Source: Halomonas cerina
GTDB lineage: Bacteria; Pseudomonadota; Gammaproteobacteria; Pseudomonadales; Halomonadaceae
DNA: 44,276 nt
Reading direction: 5' to 3'
Assembly: GCF_014192215.1 (NCBI RefSeq)
Contig: NZ_JACHXP010000025.1
Coordinates: forward strand, 1 to 44,276
Below the pieces are notes generated by a model. That model searched no databases and had not been told where the DNA came from. It saw only the letters and a list, made by a program, of their open reading frames with translations. Shown piece after piece: positions 35,928 to 43,791 of this stretch; the first letter of the stretch is position 1, and each line of letters begins with the position of its first letter. A program made the position numbers and the translations under genes.

Positions 35928-36938
35928 ATGGCTTCTGCAGAACAGACCAAGCACGGCTTCATGCTCAGCAAGCAACACAGGGCCAGTCTTCTGAGCTTCC
36001 TTTCGGCTCAGGGGATCCTGGTGTTCTTCCTGATCTGCATGTTTGCATTTTCGCTGTTTTCCGAACAGTTCCTTTCCCAATCGAACATCATGACGGTAGT
36101 CCGGCAGGCATCGATCATCGGTATCATCGCGGTCGGTGTCACGGTGGTGATCATCGGCGGCAACCTCGATCTCTCGGTGGGGTCGATGCTGTCGTTCGCT
36201 ACCGTCCTGGTAGTGGACCTGCATGACAAGATCGGCCCGACTGGTGCCATCCTGGCGATGTTCGCCCTGACCCTGTTGCTCGGGGCCGTGAACGGCTTCC
36301 TGGTGGGGTTCATGCGACTTAATTCGCTCATCGTCACCCTGGCGATGCTCTCGGCGATCCAGGGCCTGGTACTGATCTACAGCGGCGGCCAGAACGTCGA
36401 CATCGCCAATCAGAGTGAGACATGGTTCGGCGTGTTCGGTCGGGGCTACGTGCTGGGCATCGCGGTGCCGGTGCTGCTCTTCGCCCTGCTGGCCATCGTC
36501 GTCCAGGTGGTCATGTCCTTCACCAGTTACGGCCGGCGTATCTTCGCCATCGGTGGCAATCCCGCGGCGGCCGTCTATTCCGGCATTCGGAAGAACTGGT
36601 GTGTGTTCAGCACCTACCTGATTTCGGCCTTCTGTGTGGGCTGTGCCGCCCTGGTGCTCGGGTCTCGCGTCATGGGCTCCCAGAACAACGTGGGACAGGG
36701 CTACGAGCTGCTCGTGCTGGCCGGGATCATCCTCGGTGGCACCAGCCTGCTGGGCGGCGCCGGCAGTATCTGGAAGACGGTCATCGGGGTGCTGATCCTC
36801 GGCTTCATCCAGAACGGCCTGCTGCTGCTGGGCTACCCCTACTACACCCAGTGGCTCGTGACCTGGGTCATCATCATCATCGCGGTATGGCTGGACCTTG
36901 CCAACAAGCGCAAGCGTCTGCTGACCAGCCACTCCTGA
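35928..36938 (+). CDS. Sugar-type ABC transporter permease 1 (RbsC family)
   Basis: A 336-residue inner-membrane permease. The ATG is preceded by AGAGG. After a ~35-residue cytoplasmic N-terminus there are about nine to ten hydrophobic segments. RbsC hallmarks are IGIIAVGVTVVIIGGNLDLS (the GGxDLSVG motif continues), VNGFLVGFMRLNSLIVTLAM, FAIGGNPAAAVYSGIRKNWC (coupling loop) and ILGGTSLLGGAGSIWKTVIG. It differs clearly from the next permease, so transport probably uses a heterodimer. Confidence 0.94.
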   Translation: MASAEQTKHGFMLSKQHRASLLSFLSAQGILVFFLICMFAFSLFSEQFLSQSNIMTVVRQASIIGIIAVGVTVVIIGGNLDLSVGSMLSFATVLVVDLHDKIGPTGAILAMFALTLLLGAVNGFLVGFMRLNSLIVTLAMLSAIQGLVLIYSGGQNVDIANQSETWFGVFGRGYVLGIAVPVLLFALLAIVVQVVMSFTSYGRRIFAIGGNPAAAVYSGIRKNWCVFSTYLISAFCVGCAALVLGSRVMGSQNNVGQGYELLVLAGIILGGTSLLGGAGSIWKTVIGVLILGFIQNGLLLLGYPYYTQWLVTWVIIIIAVWLDLANKRKRLLTSHS

Positions 36939-36951
36939 CAGGGTGAACACC

Positions 36952-37911
36952 ATGATCGATATGAAGCGTTTCATGAGCGGTGGCATGGGCATCCAGCCGA
37001 TATGGCTCTTTGTCATTGCCATCACCATCTTCTTCAGCGTCATGTCCGACTACTTCCTGTCGGTGGGCAACCTGACCAACATCCTCCTCCAGGCCTCCAC
37101 CATCGGGCTGCTTGCACTCGGCATGACCTACGTGATGATCAACGGCAACATCGACCTCTCCGTGGGGGCGGTCCTGGGGCTGGCGGCGTCCCTCTCGGTG
37201 GGCCTGCAGGACTACGGCCTGGCCGTGGCGGTGCTGGCCGCCATCGCCACGGGCGTGGCGCTGGGGGCCCTCAATGGCCTGCTCGTCTGGAAGACAGGCG
37301 TCAACGCCTTCATCGTCACCTTGGGGGCGATGATCGGGGTGCGAGGCTTGATCTTCATCTACACCGAGGAGCAGTCCTTCTATGCCACCAACTTTGCCTT
37401 CTCGGACTTCGGTGCCAGCACCATCGGCCCCTTTCCAGTGCTGGCCATCATCTTCCTGCTTTGCACCCTGGTAATGCACCTGGTGCTCAAGAAGACCGGC
37501 CATGGCCGCAACACCTTCGCCGTGGGGGGCAATCCTGAGGCGGCCCTGGATGCCGGCATCCGCATCGGCCGCAACATGATGATCAACTTCATGATCGTCG
37601 GCTTCTTCGCGGCCCTGGCCGGTGTCCTGCTGGCCACCCAGATGGGCGCGGCGACACCCAACCTCGGCCGGGACTACGAGCTCTGGACCATCACCGCCGT
37701 CGTGCTCGGCGGCACCAAGCTCACCGGGGGTTACGGCAGCATCACCGGCACCCTGGGGGGTGTACTGGCCATCGGGATCCTGCGCAACGGCATGAACATG
37801 ATGCAGGTGCCGGCCTTCTACGTGCTGGTCATCCTCGGGGTGATCCTGGTCACCGTGCTGATCATCGACCAGCAGATCAGCCTCAAGTCTTCCAAGGGGG
37901 TGCAGGTATGA
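36952..37911 (+). CDS. Sugar-type ABC transporter permease 2 (RbsC family)
   Basis: A 319-residue second permease. The ATG at 36952 follows AGGGTGA; a GTG at 36943 is a weaker start. The same family motifs occur in the same order: LLALGMTYVMINGNIDLSVG, LNGLLVWKTGVNAFIVTLGA, FAVGGNPEAALDAGIRIGRN and VLGGTKLTGGYGSITGTLGG. It starts 13 bp after permease 1 and overlaps the ATPase gene by 4 bp. Confidence 0.94.
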   Translation: MIDMKRFMSGGMGIQPIWLFVIAITIFFSVMSDYFLSVGNLTNILLQASTIGLLALGMTYVMINGNIDLSVGAVLGLAASLSVGLQDYGLAVAVLAAIATGVALGALNGLLVWKTGVNAFIVTLGAMIGVRGLIFIYTEEQSFYATNFAFSDFGASTIGPFPVLAIIFLLCTLVMHLVLKKTGHGRNTFAVGGNPEAALDAGIRIGRNMMINFMIVGFFAALAGVLLATQMGAATPNLGRDYELWTITAVVLGGTKLTGGYGSITGTLGGVLAIGILRNGMNMMQVPAFYVLVILGVILVTVLIIDQQISLKSSKGVQV

Positions 37912-39482
37912 ACACGGCAGCAAGGACACAGACCCCAGGGGCACCCGGTCAGGGGGAGACTCCCCTCCTGTCCCTGGTCGACATCACCAAGACATTCCCG
38001 GGTGTGGTCGCGCTCAACAAGGTCAGCCTCGATGTCCGGGCAGGCGAGGTCCATGCCCTGCTCGGCGAAAACGGGGCAGGCAAGTCCACGTTGATGAAGG
38101 TGCTGGCCGGCAAGCACAAGCCCAACGGCGGCCAGATCCTGCTCGAGGGGGAAGAGAAGGTCTTCGAGACTCCCAAGCAGGCCAAGGAGAGCGGCATCGT
38201 GCTGATCCACCAGGAGCAGTCGCTGGTACCGGAGATGTCGGTGGCCGAGAACATCTACCTGGGCAGCCTGCCCAAGAAGTGGGGCAACCGCGTCGACTGG
38301 AAGACCCTCCATCGGGACAGTACCGAGATCCTCGACCGTCTGAAGTGCTCCTTCAGTTCGAAGGACATGGTGAGCGATCTGTCGATCGCCAAGAAGCAGA
38401 TGGTCGAGATCGCCCGGGCGCTCGTCTTCACCCCCAAGATCGTGGTCTTCGATGAGCCCACGGCGTCGCTCACCGACCACGAAAAGCCGGTGCTCTACGA
38501 TATCATCAATACCCTGCGCGAGCAGGGCGTGGGTATCGTCTATATCTCCCACCGGATGGACGAGATCTTCCACCTCTCCCAGCGGATCTCGGTGCTTCGG
38601 GACGGCGAGTATAACGGCACGGTGAATACCGCCGACACCAACGAGGACGAGGTCACAAAACTGATGATCGGCCGCAGCCTCGAGCTCGACCATGCCAGCA
38701 AGCCGAAGGATTTCGGCGAGAACATGCTCGAGCTGCGCAACCTCACGGTCAATGGGGTCTTCGAGGATGTCAGCTTCAATGTCCGCAAGGGCGAGATCGT
38801 CGGCATGTACGGCCTGGTCGGGGCCGGGCGCTCGGAGGTCGCCGAGACCATCTTCGGCCTGCGCAAGATTTCGAGCGGAGAGATGCTGCTCGACGGCAAG
38901 GTCGAGCATATCCATTCGAGTCATGATGCCGTGGTCGAGGGGATCGCCCTGGTCCCGGAGGATCGCAAGGACCAGGGTCTGATCCTGGGGATGAACTGTC
39001 GCGACAACATGACCCTGGCGGGCCTGGACACCGTCTCCTCGTATGGGTTCATGAAGACCGGGGCCGAGAAGCGCGTCTACGACAAGTATCAGCAGGCGAT
39101 GAAGATCAAGACGCCCAGCTGGCGACAGAAGGTCGGCAACCTCAGCGGCGGCAACCAGCAGAAGATCGTCATCGGCAAGTGGCTACACACCCACCCCAAG
39201 CTGCTGATCCTCGATGAGCCGACCCGCGGCATCGATGTGGGCTCCAAGGCGGAGATCCATGCCCTGATCAAGGAGCTGGCCAGGACCGGGTATGCGGTAC
39301 TCGTGATCTCCTCGGAGATGCCCGAAGTGCTGGGCGTCAGCAATCGCATCGTTGCTATGTACGACGGCAAGGTGACCGCCGAGTTCGACGGCGATGAAGT
39401 CTCCGAGGATGTGCTGGTGCAGGCCATCACCGGGCAATACGTGACAGGTGCCGGTGCATCGGCCGAACAGCCAGTCGCGTGA
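37908..39482 (+). CDS. Sugar-type ABC transporter, duplicated ATPase (RbsA/MglA family)
   Basis: A 524-residue protein with two fused ABC domains. Domain 1 has Walker A GENGAGKSTLMK, an unusual signature LSIAKKQMVEIARAL (commonly LSVGQQQMVEIAKAL) and Walker B IVVFDEPTASLTDHE. Domain 2 has the degenerate Walker A typical of this family (GLVGAGRSEVAE), signature LSGGNQQKIVIGKWL and Walker B LLILDEPTRGIDVG. The signature in domain 1 lacks the usual Gly-Gln pair, a variation seen in part of the family. It powers import of the operon's unknown substrate. Confidence 0.95.
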   Translation: MNTAARTQTPGAPGQGETPLLSLVDITKTFPGVVALNKVSLDVRAGEVHALLGENGAGKSTLMKVLAGKHKPNGGQILLEGEEKVFETPKQAKESGIVLIHQEQSLVPEMSVAENIYLGSLPKKWGNRVDWKTLHRDSTEILDRLKCSFSSKDMVSDLSIAKKQMVEIARALVFTPKIVVFDEPTASLTDHEKPVLYDIINTLREQGVGIVYISHRMDEIFHLSQRISVLRDGEYNGTVNTADTNEDEVTKLMIGRSLELDHASKPKDFGENMLELRNLTVNGVFEDVSFNVRKGEIVGMYGLVGAGRSEVAETIFGLRKISSGEMLLDGKVEHIHSSHDAVVEGIALVPEDRKDQGLILGMNCRDNMTLAGLDTVSSYGFMKTGAEKRVYDKYQQAMKIKTPSWRQKVGNLSGGNQQKIVIGKWLHTHPKLLILDEPTRGIDVGSKAEIHALIKELARTGYAVLVISSEMPEVLGVSNRIVAMYDGKVTAEFDGDEVSEDVLVQAITGQYVTGAGASAEQPVA

Positions 39483-39522
39483 TGCCCACCATGGGGCCCA
39501 CCCAACCAACGAGGACAACATC

Positions 39523-40602
39523 ATGATGCCATTCACCTACAATGGTCTGCCATCGCGGGTCATCTTCGGCCAGGGTACCCTGGCCCAAGTGGCCGAGGAG
39601 GTCCAGGCGCTGGGCTGTTCGCGGGTCCTGGTACTCTCCACCCCTCAGCAGGAGGAGCAGGCCCGCCAGGTGCTCGACCAGCTCGGCGAGCTGGGGGCCG
39701 ACGTCTTTGCCGGGGCCAGGATGCATACCCCGGTGGAGACCACCGAGGAAGCGATGCGCGTACTGGCGTCGCTGGGCGCCGATGGCGTCGTGGCCATCGG
39801 CGGCGGCTCCACCATCGGGCTCGGCAAGGCCATCGCGCTGCGCGCCGACCTCCCCCAACTGGTCATCCCCACCACCTATGCCGGTTCCGAGATGACACCG
39901 ATCCTCGGCGAGACCCGGGAGGGCCTCAAGACCACCCAGCGCACCCTCAAGGTACTGCCCGAGACGGTCATCTATGACGTGGACCTGACGCTCGGGCTGC
40001 CCGTCGGCATGTCGGGCACCAGTGGCCTCAATGCCATCGCCCATGCCGTCGAAGCCCTCTATGCCCAGGATCGCAACCCCATCGTTTCGCTGATGGCGGA
40101 GGAGGGCATCGCGGCCCTCGCCCGTAGCCTGCCGACGATCGCCGCTACGCCCACCGATGCCACCGCCCGCTCCGATGCCCTCTATGGTGCCTGGCTGTGC
40201 GGCGCCTGCCTCGGCTCCGTGGGGATGTCGCTGCATCACAAGCTCTGCCACACCCTGGGCGGCTCCTTCGACCTGCCCCATGCCGAGACCCACACCATCG
40301 TGCTGCCCCATGCCGTGGCCTACAACGCCGAGGCCGCGCCGGAGGCGATGGCGCGCATCGTCCGGGCGCTGGGCACGGCCGATGCCGCCGGGGGGCTTTA
40401 TGACCTGGCGCGCGCCGTGGGGGCGCCCCTCGCCCTGCGGGATATCGGCCTGAATGAGGACGACATCGATCGGGCCACCGAGATCGCCACCGCCAATCCC
40501 TACTGGAACCCCCGCGAAATCGAGGCCGATGGCATCCATCGCCTGCTGAGCGATGCCTATGCCGGCCGTCGTCCGACGTCTCTGGAGGCTACCGACGCAT
40601 GA
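39523..40602 (+). CDS. Maleylacetate reductase
   Basis: An iron-alcohol-dehydrogenase-fold enzyme that reduces maleylacetate to 3-oxoadipate with NAD(P)H, the second step after ring cleavage of hydroxyquinol or chlorocatechols. ATG 39523 (GAGG ~8 bp upstream; ATG 39526 also possible) gives 359 residues, normal for TftE/TcpD/MacA-like enzymes. The start MMPFTYNGLPSRVIFGQGTL, the nucleotide site VVAIGGGSTIGLGKAIAL, PTTYAGSEMTPILGET, and the His-rich active site MSLHHKLCHTLGGSFDLPHA with ETHTIVLPHAVAYN are diagnostic of maleylacetate reductases rather than simple alcohol dehydrogenases. It overlaps the next gene by 4 bp. Confidence 0.93.
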   Translation: MMPFTYNGLPSRVIFGQGTLAQVAEEVQALGCSRVLVLSTPQQEEQARQVLDQLGELGADVFAGARMHTPVETTEEAMRVLASLGADGVVAIGGGSTIGLGKAIALRADLPQLVIPTTYAGSEMTPILGETREGLKTTQRTLKVLPETVIYDVDLTLGLPVGMSGTSGLNAIAHAVEALYAQDRNPIVSLMAEEGIAALARSLPTIAATPTDATARSDALYGAWLCGACLGSVGMSLHHKLCHTLGGSFDLPHAETHTIVLPHAVAYNAEAAPEAMARIVRALGTADAAGGLYDLARAVGAPLALRDIGLNEDDIDRATEIATANPYWNPREIEADGIHRLLSDAYAGRRPTSLEATDA

Positions 40603-41966
40603 AGACCTTGCTGACCAATGCCACCGTCCTGACCCTGGACCCGGCCATCGGCGACCTGACCTCAGGCCAGGTGCTGGTGGAAGACGACCGCATCCTGACC
40701 GTGGGTCATGATCTCTCCGCCGAGGGCGCCGAGGTCATCGACTGTGGTGGCGGCATCCTGATCCCGGGGCTGATCAATGCTCACATGCATACCTGGCAGA
40801 CGGCCCTGCGCGGGGTCGCCGCCAACTGGACGCTGCTGGAGTACTTCGGCCATGTGCATCGCGGCCTGGCCGCCCTGTTCACCCCCGACGACATCCATAT
40901 CGCGACCCGCCTGGGCGCGCTGAATCAGCTCAACTGCGGCACCACCACCCTGGGAGACTGGTGCCATAACAACCCCACCCCGGCGCATACCGATGCCGCC
41001 GTAAAGGGGCTGCAGGAAGCGGGCATCCGGGCGCTGTTCTTCCATGGCTCCCCCAAGCCGGACCCCAAGCCCGGCCAGCCCCACTTCAGCGAGATCCCGC
41101 ATCCCCGCGGCGAGGTCGAGCGCCTGCTCGCCGGACCGCTGGGGGACCCCAACGGGCGCGTGACCCTGGGCCTCGCCATCCTGGGCCCGCACTACTCGAC
41201 CCTCGAGGTCTCCCTGCACGACTTCGAACTCGCCAAGGAGTTCGGCCTGGTGGCTTCCATGCACCAGGGCGGTGGCGAGGCCGTGAGCCCCGGTGGTTGG
41301 GACGTCATCGAGGAGCGGGGACTGCTGGGGCCGGACATCAATATCGTGCATGGCCAGAGCCTGGATGATGGCCAACTGGCCCGCTTCTGTGCCCAAGGCG
41401 TGACCTTCTCCATCGCCCCCGAGAACGAGATGACCCAAGGGCACGGTTTCCCGATCACCGGTCATGTCCGCCGCCATGGCGGCGTTGTGTCGCTGGGGGT
41501 AGACCTCGAATCGGTGATCTCGGGTGACATGTTCTCGGTGGCGCGCATGGCCCTGGGCATGCAGCGCTCACTCGACAACGACGCCTCGCGTCGCGAGCAG
41601 GGCAGCATCCCCGCTACCTCCACCATCCGCACCCGCGAGGCGCTGGAGTGGATCACCCTCGACGGCGCCCGCGCCCTCGGGCTCGAGGACCGCATCGGCA
41701 GCCTTTCGCCCGGCAAGCAGGCCGACATCGTGCTGCTGGACAGTAGCCTGCTGAACATGCAGCCGGTCAGTGACCCGGTGTCGAGCGTCGTCATGCAGGC
41801 GAGTCTCGCCAATGTCGACAGCGTCATGGTGGCGGGAGAGTTTCACAAGCGACACGGCCGGTTGCTGGCCGATGTGGAGGATGGCCTGCGTGAGCTCGAG
41901 GCCTCCGGGCATCGCATCTACGCCGAACTACAGAAGCGCGAACACCACGAGGAGACAACCCAATGA
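40599..41966 (+). CDS. ATZ/TRZ-type amidohydrolase of unknown substrate
   Basis: A metal-dependent hydrolase of 455 residues in the amidohydrolase superfamily, close to the group containing triazine hydrolases, 8-oxoguanine deaminase and guanine/adenosine-type deaminases. Residues in order: PGLINAHMHTWQTALRG (HxH), VASMHQGGGEAVSPGG (metal His and downstream Glu), NIVHGQSLDDGQLARF (His), and SLGVDLESVISGDMF (metal Asp). The C-terminus has the usual composite beta-sandwich ending (GSLSPGKQADIVLLDSSLLN). Such enzymes remove amino or chloro groups or open amide bonds in N-heterocycles. Its place inside a hydroxyquinol operon, coupled by 4-bp overlaps on both sides, points to a deamination or hydrolysis step before ring cleavage. 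The substrate cannot be read from sequence. Confidence 0.9.
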   Translation: MKTLLTNATVLTLDPAIGDLTSGQVLVEDDRILTVGHDLSAEGAEVIDCGGGILIPGLINAHMHTWQTALRGVAANWTLLEYFGHVHRGLAALFTPDDIHIATRLGALNQLNCGTTTLGDWCHNNPTPAHTDAAVKGLQEAGIRALFFHGSPKPDPKPGQPHFSEIPHPRGEVERLLAGPLGDPNGRVTLGLAILGPHYSTLEVSLHDFELAKEFGLVASMHQGGGEAVSPGGWDVIEERGLLGPDINIVHGQSLDDGQLARFCAQGVTFSIAPENEMTQGHGFPITGHVRRHGGVVSLGVDLESVISGDMFSVARMALGMQRSLDNDASRREQGSIPATSTIRTREALEWITLDGARALGLEDRIGSLSPGKQADIVLLDSSLLNMQPVSDPVSSVVMQASLANVDSVMVAGEFHKRHGRLLADVEDGLRELEASGHRIYAELQKREHHEETTQ

Positions 41967-42880
41967 CAACCACACACAAAGTGGCCTGGGTGGGCCTGGG
42001 CAAGCTTGGCCTGCCCATGGCGGCCCGCATCGCCCAGGCGGGGCATGCGGTGCAGGGGTTCGACCTCAGCGCCGAACGCATGGCCCTGGCCGAGCAGGCC
42101 GGGATCGTCACCCATCGCGAACTGGCCGCCGCCGTCGACGGCTGCTCCCTAGTGCTGGTCTCGATCCCTGATGACCGGGCCCTGCTGGCGCTGTGCCTGG
42201 GGGCGGGGGAGCTGGTCGCGCACATGGCGCCTGGTACCACGCTGATCGAGACCAGCACTGTGAGCATCGAGGCCTCCGAGCAGGTGGCCCGGGCCGCCGA
42301 GGCGCGAGGCATCGCCTACCTGCGCTGCCCGGTGTCGGGCAACCCGGTCGCCGCCGAGGCCGGCACCCTGTCGGCCATGGTCTCCGGTCCGCAGGAGGCC
42401 CTGGACGCGGCCGTTCCGGTTATGCAGAGCTTCACCAAGGCCCAGTACTGGCTGGGCGGCGAGGAGCAGGCGCGCTACGCCAAGCTCGCCATCAACCTGA
42501 TGATCGCGGTCAGCGCCGGGATGCTGGGCGAGGCCCTGGCCATGGCCCGCAAGGGCAACATCGGCTGGGACGCGATGCTCGAGCTGGTCGCCGACAGCGC
42601 GGTGGGCTCGCCGATGGTCCAGTACAAGGTGCCGCCGCTGCGCGAGCGGGACTTCACCTCGACCTTCTCCGCCGCCCAGATGGCCAAGGACCTCGACCTG
42701 ATCCTCGGCTGCGCCCATGGTGCTGGCGTGCCGGTGCCGCTGGCCGCCCAGATGCGCGAGGCCTACGCCTCCCTGATCGGCACCGGATACGGCGAGGACG
42801 ACTACATCGCCACGGTCCATCACACCGAGCGCCTCGCGGGGCTGCCGGCCATCGACCGCACCGCCGACGCAAGGGGATAA
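41963..42880 (+). CDS. NAD(P)-dependent beta-hydroxyacid dehydrogenase-family oxidoreductase
   Basis: A 305-residue member of the 3-hydroxyisobutyrate dehydrogenase/6-phosphogluconate dehydrogenase-like family. The Rossmann motif is VAWVGLGKLGLPMAARIAQA then GFDLSAERMALAEQAG. The substrate loop is LRCPVSGNPVAAEAGTLSAM (usually DAPVSGG). The catalytic Lys lies in ARYAKLAINLMIAVSAGMLG. Family members oxidise beta-hydroxy acids or reduce semialdehydes and imines. Here the substrate is unknown; oxidation of a ring hydroxyl or of a 3-carbon side product are both possible. It is coupled to the amidohydrolase and starts the run into the dioxygenase gene, 4 bp downstream. Confidence 0.88.
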   Translation: MTTTHKVAWVGLGKLGLPMAARIAQAGHAVQGFDLSAERMALAEQAGIVTHRELAAAVDGCSLVLVSIPDDRALLALCLGAGELVAHMAPGTTLIETSTVSIEASEQVARAAEARGIAYLRCPVSGNPVAAEAGTLSAMVSGPQEALDAAVPVMQSFTKAQYWLGGEEQARYAKLAINLMIAVSAGMLGEALAMARKGNIGWDAMLELVADSAVGSPMVQYKVPPLRERDFTSTFSAAQMAKDLDLILGCAHGAGVPVPLAAQMREAYASLIGTGYGEDDYIATVHHTERLAGLPAIDRTADARG

Positions 42881-42884
42881 TGCC

Positions 42885-43748
42885 ATGCGTAACCTGAATG
42901 CCGACAACATCACCGACGCCGTGATCAATGAGTTCTCCGGCTGTCAGGACGAGCGATTGAAAACGATCCTGAACAGCCTGGTGACCCACCTGCATGCCTT
43001 CCTGCGCGAGGTGAAGCCCTCCGAGGAGGAGTGGACCCAGGCCATCGACTTCCTGACGCGTACCGGGCAGATGTGCGACGACAAGCGCCAGGAGTTCATC
43101 CTGCTCTCCGATACCCTGGGCGTGACCATGCTGGTCGACGCTCTCAATCACCAGACCTCGGACCCGATGGTCTCGGAAAGCACCGTGCTGGGGCCTTTCT
43201 ATGTCGCCGACCCGCCCCAGGTCGCCCAGGGTGAGGCGATCGACTGGGGCGTCGAGGGCGAGCCGCTCTACGTGGAGGGTCGGGTCCACAACGAACTCGG
43301 TGAACCGCTGGCCAATGTGGTCATCGACGTCTGGCAGTCGGACAGCGAAGGCTTTTACGACGTCCAGAAGGAACTCGACAGCGCCTCGCTGCGAGCCCGG
43401 TTCACCACCGACGACCAGGGACGCTATGCCTTCTGGTCAGTGACGCCCTCCCCGTACCCGATTCCCACCGACGGCCCGGTCGGCAAGATGCTCGAGATCA
43501 CCGGACGCCACCCCTATCGACCGGCCCATGTGCACTTCATGCTGATGGCCAAGGGGTATGAAACCCTGGTGACCCAGGTGTTTGCCGAGGATGATCCCTA
43601 CCTGGATTCGGATGCCGTCTTCGGCGTCAAGGATTCCCTGGTCAGGGACTACCGGCTGATGCCACCGGGACCGGCACCGGATGGGCGGACCCTGGAGTCC
43701 TCCTATCGTCATTTGAAATATGACTTCGGCTTGAAGAAGGCAAGCTGA
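42885..43748 (+). CDS. Intradiol ring-cleavage dioxygenase, hydroxyquinol 1,2-dioxygenase type
   Basis: A non-heme Fe(III) enzyme of 287 residues that opens 1,2,4-trihydroxybenzene (or catechol) between the hydroxyls. The N-terminal helical linker domain (about 1-100) with FLTRTGQMCDDKRQEFILLS is followed by the catalytic barrel: TVLGPFYVADPP (Tyr iron ligand), WQSDSEGFYDVQ, then YPIPTDGPVGKMLEITGRHP and YRPAHVHFMLMAKGYETLVT (Tyr and two His ligands). The GPVGKML and AHVHFM context favours the hydroxyquinol branch (HadC/TcpC-like) over catechol enzymes, and maleylacetate reductase in the same operon supports this. AAGGGG precedes the ATG. Confidence 0.92.
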   Translation: MRNLNADNITDAVINEFSGCQDERLKTILNSLVTHLHAFLREVKPSEEEWTQAIDFLTRTGQMCDDKRQEFILLSDTLGVTMLVDALNHQTSDPMVSESTVLGPFYVADPPQVAQGEAIDWGVEGEPLYVEGRVHNELGEPLANVVIDVWQSDSEGFYDVQKELDSASLRARFTTDDQGRYAFWSVTPSPYPIPTDGPVGKMLEITGRHPYRPAHVHFMLMAKGYETLVTQVFAEDDPYLDSDAVFGVKDSLVRDYRLMPPGPAPDGRTLESSYRHLKYDFGLKKAS

Positions 43749-43791
43749 ACGTCGAGACCCACGAAACCATTGTTCCACAAGAGGTATTAAC

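Noticed and set aside
35913..38924. Long minus-strand frames opposite the importer genes
   Set aside because: Composition rich in His/Asp/Gln and absence of domains mark them as shadows of the permease and ATPase genes.
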